DNA from: JAZDCZ01 sp046757925
Lineage (GTDB): Bacteria; Gemmatimonadota; Gemmatimonadetes; Gemmatimonadales; GWC2-71-9
Direction: 5' to 3'
Assembly: GCA_046757925.1 (NCBI GenBank)
Contig: JBHHZE010000058.1
Coordinates: forward strand, 1-17,816
DNA length: 17,816 nucleotides
In this document: piece after piece, positions 13,744-17,816 of the stretch
Layout: every line of letters starts with the position of its first letter
How positions within the stretch are numbered: position 1 is the stretch's first letter
Translations under genes and position numbers: made by a program
Notes under the pieces: generated by a model
Told to the model about the DNA's origin: nothing
Databases searched by the model: none
What the model saw: only the letters and a program-made list of their open reading frames with translations

Positions 13744-14400
13744 ATGAAGCTCAAGCAATTGACGCGTGTTGTCTCTCTGACAGGTGTTGTGACCGGTCAT
13801 GTCTATGCGCAGGAGGCCGATCTACGTCCCACAGTCACGACAAGTGCAACGGGGTCCGTGGAGGTGCAAGCTGACCATGCCCTGCTCACGGTTGGAGTAG
13901 ACATTCAGGACTCGACGCCGTCACTGGCGGCCGTTGCTATGGATGCCAGACTTACCGGCATCTTGGACACCCTCCTAGGGCTGGGCTTTCCGCGTGACTC
14001 CCTGCCCACCGCTGGCTACAACGTCACGCCGAATACAGACTATAGCGCGGGCCGCCGGATAGTGGGTCACACCGCGAACGCTGGACTGTGGTTTTCGGTG
14101 TGGGACCTTGGCCGGCTACCCGTAATTATCGAGGCCGTCTTGGCAGCGGGTGCCACGGACGTTAGAGGATTGAGTTTTGCGTCCAGCGACGAGCGACAGG
14201 CTCGCGATGAGGCGCTGCGCCGCGCAATTGCACAAGCTCGTCAGGATGCGGACGTCCTGGCCACTGCGTTGGGGGGACGCCTCGGTGATCTGGTAGAGGT
14301 TTCCAAGGGCGATGTCCAAATAGTGAGCGGCTTCGAAACCGTTCAAAGACGGCGGGCGCGACGAAAGCGGGGATCGGCTTCGGCACGGCCTTGGCCATAG
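13744..14400 (+). CDS. SIMPL-domain (DUF541) periplasmic protein, C-terminus cut short
   Basis: This 218-residue exported protein has a signal peptide MKLKQLTRVVSLTGVVTGHVYAQ (cleavage after VYA), then the SIMPL domain. Visible parts are VTTSATGSVEVQADHALLTVGVDIQDSTPSLAAVAMDARL, PTAGYNVTPNTDY, VGHTANAGLWFSV, GATDVRGLSFASSD and ARDEALRRAIAQARQDADVLATALGGRLGDLVEVS. The function of this widespread family (E. coli YggE is a member) is poorly defined; links to oxidative stress and envelope roles are reported. AGGA 10 nt before the ATG is a fair ribosome site. Intact members continue for roughly 50-70 residues with a final strand pair. Here, after about VSGFETV (near residue 199), the frame runs into Arg-rich translation (QRRRARRKRGSASARPWP), because the DNA is shared with the out-of-frame tail of a small membrane protein. 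The gene is probably truncated by deletion. Confidence 0.72.
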   Translation: MKLKQLTRVVSLTGVVTGHVYAQEADLRPTVTTSATGSVEVQADHALLTVGVDIQDSTPSLAAVAMDARLTGILDTLLGLGFPRDSLPTAGYNVTPNTDYSAGRRIVGHTANAGLWFSVWDLGRLPVIIEAVLAAGATDVRGLSFASSDERQARDEALRRAIAQARQDADVLATALGGRLGDLVEVSKGDVQIVSGFETVQRRRARRKRGSASARPWP

Positions 14401-14495
14401 CGATCTCCTGGAGCGTGAACAAGTCCATCATTTGGGCGATCATCCACGGCTTCCTCTCGTGGTTATATGTCATTTACTACGCGATCAGGCGGTAG
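14340..14495 (+). pseudogene. Small two-helix membrane protein tail lacking a start codon
   Basis: In a third frame, overlapping the end of the SIMPL reading frame, the DNA encodes TKAGIGFGTALAIAISWSV, then NKSIIWAIIHGFLSWLYVIYYAIRR and a TAG at 14493-14495. It strongly resembles small (about 60-75 residue) conserved membrane proteins with two hydrophobic helices and a terminal YVIYYA(I/L) signature, whose function I do not know. The frame is open back to 14289 but contains no ATG, GTG, TTG or CTG, so it cannot start normally. The likeliest history is one deletion that removed the SIMPL C-terminus together with the start of this gene. A -1 frameshift from the SIMPL frame would fuse the two, but no convincing slippery heptamer is visible. 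The M14 peptidase start lies 41 nt downstream. Confidence 0.5.
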
Positions 14496-14526
14496 CCGTT
14501 GACGTAGGAAAACAGAAATATTTGTC

Positions 14527-14530
14527 GGAG
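14527..14530 (+). promoter_or_regulatory. Ribosome binding site for the M14 peptidase
   Basis: GGAG lies 6 nt before the ATG at 14537 and directly abuts the ATG at 14531. The spacing favours 14537, which removes two residues and leaves a normal signal peptide. Confidence 0.5.
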
Positions 14531-14536
14531 ATGAAC

Positions 14537-17281
14537 ATGGTCAAACCCGGTTGCGTGCGTTCGCTCGCCGTCGTCGTGCTCACTTGCGTGGCGGCTTCCA
14601 CCGCCACAGCTCAAACGCACATTCCGACTCCCGAGTCTGTCCTGGGATTCAGAGTAGGGGCGGACTTCCATCTCGCCACCTACGACGAGTCGATCGACTA
14701 TTTCCGAAAATTAGCGGCGGCGAGCGACAGGGTCCTGCTACGCGAGGTGGGGAAAACCTCCGAAGGCCGTCCATGGTACGTGGCTCTGATCTCGTCGGCG
14801 GAGAATCTCCAGCACATCGAGCGCTATCGGGAGATCGCGCAGCGATTGGCACATCCCAAGGGCCTTACCGAGGCAGAGGCACGCGAACTTGCGACGGAAG
14901 GCAAGGCCATAGTGCACATCGACGGAGGGCTCCATGCGTCGGAAGTGGCGCACGCCCAACACACCATCCAGCTTGCGTACGATCTGGTAACCGGCGACGC
15001 CAATCCTGAGATCCACGCCATACTCGACAATGTGATCCTTTTACTTTGGCCGTCGATCAATCCGGATGGGCAGAACATAGTGGTCGAGTGGTATCGCTCC
15101 AACTTGGGCACGTCTTACGAAGTGGCTCCACTCCCGCGGCTGTATCAGAAGTACATCGGTCATGACAACAATCGCGACGGCTACATGTTGAACATGATTG
15201 AATCCCGTGTAATTGCGCGGGTGGATCGATACTGGGAGCCGCAAATTCTGTATAACCACCATCAGACGGCGCCGTTTCCCGCCCGAATTTGGATTCCACC
15301 GTTCGCCGAGCCGATCTCCGAGTTCGTGCATCCGCTCATGTGGCGCACGGTCAACCTGCTTGGGATGTCGATGGCAGAAGCGCTCGAGGAACGCGGACAG
15401 CCGGGTGCAGTACACATGGGAAGCGGTTTCGACAACTGGTATCCCGGTTTCATGGATCACTCCAACAACTTCCACAACGTTGCGGCCTTTCTGACCGAAA
15501 CGGGCTTGTACCGTTACGCCACGCCCCATTTCTATACGGTTGGCGACTTCCCCCAGCGGTCGCGCGATCTCAGGCCGAAGTCGCTGTATTCCAGTCCGTG
15601 GAAGGGTGGTTGGTGGCGGCTGCGCGACGCGGTCGACTACATGCTGACAGCCTCGATCTCCGTGTTGGACATCGCTGCCAAGTACAAGCAGGATGTGCTG
15701 TACAATCGCTATCAGGCGGGAAGGGATGTCATCGAAGGATATACGGAGAATCCGCCCTACGGCTATTTCATTCCGCAGGAGCAGCGGGACCCTGTTGCTG
15801 CGGTGGAACTGCTCCGCCGGCTGGCATACAACGGCATCGAGATTTCACAACTCGATCGCGCGGTGGAGTTTGCAGGACAGTCGCTGCCGGCGAACACGTG
15901 GGTGATTCCAATGGATCAACCGTTTGCCAACTTCGTGCGCCAACTGTTCGAGCTACAAGACTACCCCGACTTGAGAGAGTTCCCCGAAGGTCCACCGGAC
16001 CAACCGTACGATGTGGCCGGATGGACTCTGCCCTACCAGATGGATGTGCGTGTGATCGAGGCAGCCGAACCGCTCAGCGATGAGATACGTGACGCGATGA
16101 AACCGGTTGCCGGGAACGCAGTCGAGTGGAACGCCCATGTAGCGGATGCAGCAACGTTCGACTCACCGCCCGGTGTGGGGTTCAATAGCAATGCGGCCGC
16201 CGCCGGCATCATCCCACCCCGGGGCCGCGCAACTGGCAGCGGCCCGGCACTGTTGCTCGATGCTGCACAGAACAATTCGTTTCGCGCGATAAATCGCGCG
16301 TGGCGCGAAGGGGGCCAGGTGCGGTTCGTTCCGGGTACCGCTGGGAAGGAGGGAGCGGGTGGATCGACCGGACAGTACTTGATCTCCAATCTTGGCCGCT
16401 CTGCTATCGACGCCATTGTGAGTGACTACGCCCTGCAGGCTAAGCGCTCGAGCGTCAGGGGTACGCGCATCGCGCGTCCACGCATAGGGCTGTACCGCCC
16501 GTGGCAGTCGAGCATAGACGAGGGCTGGACCCGCTGGCTGTTGGAACAGTACGGGTTCCGGCTTTCCTCGGTTTACAACAGCGATGTCGTGGCGGGAGAT
16601 CTCAAGAGCCGGTTCGACGTAATAGTCCTTGCCGATATGTCGGGCCGCCAGATACGGGAAGGGTTCGCGAAGGGATCGGTGCCGGGCCGCTACGCGGGTG
16701 GAATCGGTAAGCCGGGTATCCGCGAGCTGGACGAGTTCGTGCGTGGTGGCGGTACGCTGGTGACGCTCAACAGTAGCAGCCTGTTTGCGATCGAGGCCCT
16801 GCATCTCCCGGTGGTGAACGTCGTTGCCGAACTAAAGCGGAAGGAGTTTTTCCTCTCCGGCTCGATCGTGGAGATGACCGTCGATCCCTCGCAGCCGGTG
16901 ATGACGGGAATGCCGGAACGCAGCAAGGTCTTCGTGGCTCGCAGCCCGGCCTTCAAGACTAAGGAAACTTTTGAAGGATCGGTGCTGGCCAAGTACGAGA
17001 AAGAGGGCTCGCCGCTCCTCTCGGGATACCTGCTGGGCGAGAAGTACATCCAGGGCTACGCGACCGCACTCGACGTGCATCACGGTCAGGGACACGTCGT
17101 GTTCCTCGCAATGCGGCCGCAGTGGCGGGGCCAGCCGTTCGGCAACTTCAGGATGCTGTTCAATGCTGCGCTGTATTCATCCGGCGTTGCGGCCACCGCT
17201 CCGGAAAACGACGACTTCTGGACGGCACCTCCGAGCGAAGAGAAAAAGGAAAAAGAGAAAGAGCAACACGGCGGGCGGTGA
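14537..17281 (+). CDS. Secreted M14-family zinc carboxypeptidase-like protein with GATase-like domain
   Basis: This 914-residue exported metallopeptidase has a signal peptide of about 25 residues (MVKPGCVRSLAVVVLTCVAASTATA, then QTHIP). The peptidase M14 domain (about 45-340) shows the zinc motif HASE (His133, Glu136) in HIDGGLHASEVAHAQHT, the INPDGQN loop, a probable third ligand in LYNHHQT (His241 or His242), and FLTETGLY with Glu321 as the likely catalytic glutamate. M14 enzymes remove C-terminal residues or cleave peptidoglycan stem peptides. From about 645 to 760 lies a segment with a class I glutamine-amidotransferase-like layout (PRIGLYRPWQSSIDEGWTRWLLEQYGF, FDVIVLADMSG, ELDEFVRGGGTLVTLNSSS), without an evident catalytic Cys-His pair. 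The last residues are a charged, low-complexity EEKKEKEKEQ tail. This large layout recurs in soil bacteria; the substrate is unknown. The start was chosen from the GGAG spacing. Confidence 0.85.
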   Translation: MVKPGCVRSLAVVVLTCVAASTATAQTHIPTPESVLGFRVGADFHLATYDESIDYFRKLAAASDRVLLREVGKTSEGRPWYVALISSAENLQHIERYREIAQRLAHPKGLTEAEARELATEGKAIVHIDGGLHASEVAHAQHTIQLAYDLVTGDANPEIHAILDNVILLLWPSINPDGQNIVVEWYRSNLGTSYEVAPLPRLYQKYIGHDNNRDGYMLNMIESRVIARVDRYWEPQILYNHHQTAPFPARIWIPPFAEPISEFVHPLMWRTVNLLGMSMAEALEERGQPGAVHMGSGFDNWYPGFMDHSNNFHNVAAFLTETGLYRYATPHFYTVGDFPQRSRDLRPKSLYSSPWKGGWWRLRDAVDYMLTASISVLDIAAKYKQDVLYNRYQAGRDVIEGYTENPPYGYFIPQEQRDPVAAVELLRRLAYNGIEISQLDRAVEFAGQSLPANTWVIPMDQPFANFVRQLFELQDYPDLREFPEGPPDQPYDVAGWTLPYQMDVRVIEAAEPLSDEIRDAMKPVAGNAVEWNAHVADAATFDSPPGVGFNSNAAAAGIIPPRGRATGSGPALLLDAAQNNSFRAINRAWREGGQVRFVPGTAGKEGAGGSTGQYLISNLGRSAIDAIVSDYALQAKRSSVRGTRIARPRIGLYRPWQSSIDEGWTRWLLEQYGFRLSSVYNSDVVAGDLKSRFDVIVLADMSGRQIREGFAKGSVPGRYAGGIGKPGIRELDEFVRGGGTLVTLNSSSLFAIEALHLPVVNVVAELKRKEFFLSGSIVEMTVDPSQPVMTGMPERSKVFVARSPAFKTKETFEGSVLAKYEKEGSPLLSGYLLGEKYIQGYATALDVHHGQGHVVFLAMRPQWRGQPFGNFRMLFNAALYSSGVAATAPENDDFWTAPPSEEKKEKEKEQHGGR

Positions 17282-17296
17282 AGCGCTCCAGGACAC

Positions 17297-17317
17297 CGTC
17301 GGCGCGCTGTGCCGGCG
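17297..17317. terminator. GC-rich hairpin between convergent peptidase and HEAT genes
   Basis: CGTCGGC (17297-17303) and GCCGGCG (17311-17317) can form a 7-bp stem with one G-U pair and a 7-nt loop. It lies in the 58-bp gap between the stops of two convergent genes. No T run follows, so it is at best a weak or Rho-assisted terminator. Confidence 0.3.
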
Positions 17318-17339
17318 AGTAAACCCTGGTTACGAATTA

Positions 17340-17816
17340 CTACTTACCCAGCTGGGCGAGCGCCCACACCGCCCAGCGCCTGACCTCGGCGTTGTCGTCG
17401 GTGACGGCCCGGTCCAGGGCGTCGGACGCACGGGGATCTCGCAGCATTCCCAGCGACCACGCGGCCCAGCGCCGCACGCTGTCCGAATCGTCGTGCTCGA
17501 GCGCCGCGATCAGCGGTTCCACCGAGGTGCCATTACCGATCTGCCCCAGAGCCCAAGCGGCCCAGCGACGTACTTGGGGGACATCGTCGGCCCGCAGTGT
17601 CAATGCAATAGCCCGAGCGGCTTCACCAGTGGGATCCGATACCTCCGCCAGACCCAAAATCGCCATGGTGCGAACCTTTTCGTCTCGGTCGCCAAGACTC
17701 CGGAGCAGCGCGTCCAACGTGGTGCCCGAGCGAACACCGTGCCGGCCGGCATCCGAGGCGTCGGCCGCTCTCGGAGCGCCACCGACAACTACCGGATCAA
17801 GATCGACGCTCACGGT
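17340..17816 (-). CDS. HEAT-repeat protein, C-terminal part (gene runs off the window)
   Basis: This frame is open to the right edge, so only the last 158 or so residues are present and the start is unknown; a GTG at 17813 is in frame but is probably not the true start. The segment holds four helical repeats of about 31 residues of the HEAT/PBS-lyase type: DRDEKVRTMAILGLAEVSD, DDVPQVRRWAAWALGQIGN, DDSDSVRRWAAWSLGMLRD and DDNAEVRRWAVWALAQLGK. The last three are nearly the same at protein level, and the repeated RRWAAWALG is also visible as repeated DNA. HEAT repeats form a superhelical scaffold for protein binding; they give no enzyme activity. In related genomes such repeats often end M56-type sensor peptidases, so the missing N-terminus could be one; this is inference only. 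Confidence 0.75.
   Translation of the reverse strand, partial: TVSVDLDPVVVGGAPRAADASDAGRHGVRSGTTLDALLRSLGDRDEKVRTMAILGLAEVSDPTGEAARAIALTLRADDVPQVRRWAAWALGQIGNGTSVEPLIAALEHDDSDSVRRWAAWSLGMLRDPRASDALDRAVTDDNAEVRRWAVWALAQLGK

Noticed and set aside
14318..14343. Programmed -1 frameshift joining SIMPL to the small membrane helices
   Set aside because: No X XXY YYZ heptamer in the right phase and no clear downstream stem are visible, so deletion is the simpler explanation.

Overview
This window is a stretch of a moderately GC-rich bacterial chromosome. Its gene content points to a Gemmatimonadota- or Acidobacteriota-like lineage, probably from soil. The clues are an ADOP-type MacB/FtsX permease with no ATPase beside it, a DUF5107-TPR protein next to a GH123/DUF6067-like lipoprotein, a SIMPL (DUF541) protein, a secreted M14 peptidase with a GATase-like tail, a bactofilin and WAAWALG-type HEAT repeats. 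This placement comes from recognising families, not from a phylogenetic marker. No tRNA, rRNA, CRISPR array, insertion sequence, integrase or phage gene was seen.

Layout. Positions 1-271 hold the 3' end of a broken alpha/beta hydrolase (+). Positions 328-802 (-) are a type II toxin-antitoxin pair, with a ribbon-helix-helix antitoxin overlapping a RelE/ParE toxin; its promoter sits so close to the start codon that the mRNA is probably leaderless. Positions 863-7080 (-) carry a translationally coupled pair: a secreted DUF5107 beta-sandwich/TPR protein followed by a glycoside-hydrolase-like lipoprotein (ATGA overlap). Divergent from it is an ADOP permease (7253-9721, +). It converges on a SnoaL-like protein (9733-10137, -) that lies 16 nt downstream of a small zinc-ribbon protein (10154-10555, -).

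The next block (10778-12839, +) holds a VOC protein, a diaminopropionate ammonia-lyase and the remains of an exported alpha/beta hydrolase whose GTG start overlaps the lyase stop. A bactofilin (12893-13381, -) converges on that block. After a 362-bp gene-free region come a SIMPL protein whose C-terminus is cut short, the tail of a small membrane protein with no start codon, and a large secreted M14 metallopeptidase (14537-17281, +). The right edge holds an incomplete HEAT-repeat gene (-).

How the genes work together. The clearest functional unit is the DUF5107-TPR/GH-like pair: both proteins are exported, both look built to handle carbohydrate, and their translation is coupled. It is the best candidate here for an incompletely described system. 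The VOC-lyase-hydrolase block looks like a small amino-acid catabolic operon that has lost its last gene. A recurring oddity is deletion-type damage: at three places (about 160-190, 12400-12490 and 14300-14360) the beginning and end of recognisable proteins are joined out of frame with the middle missing. This could be real gene decay or assembly error.
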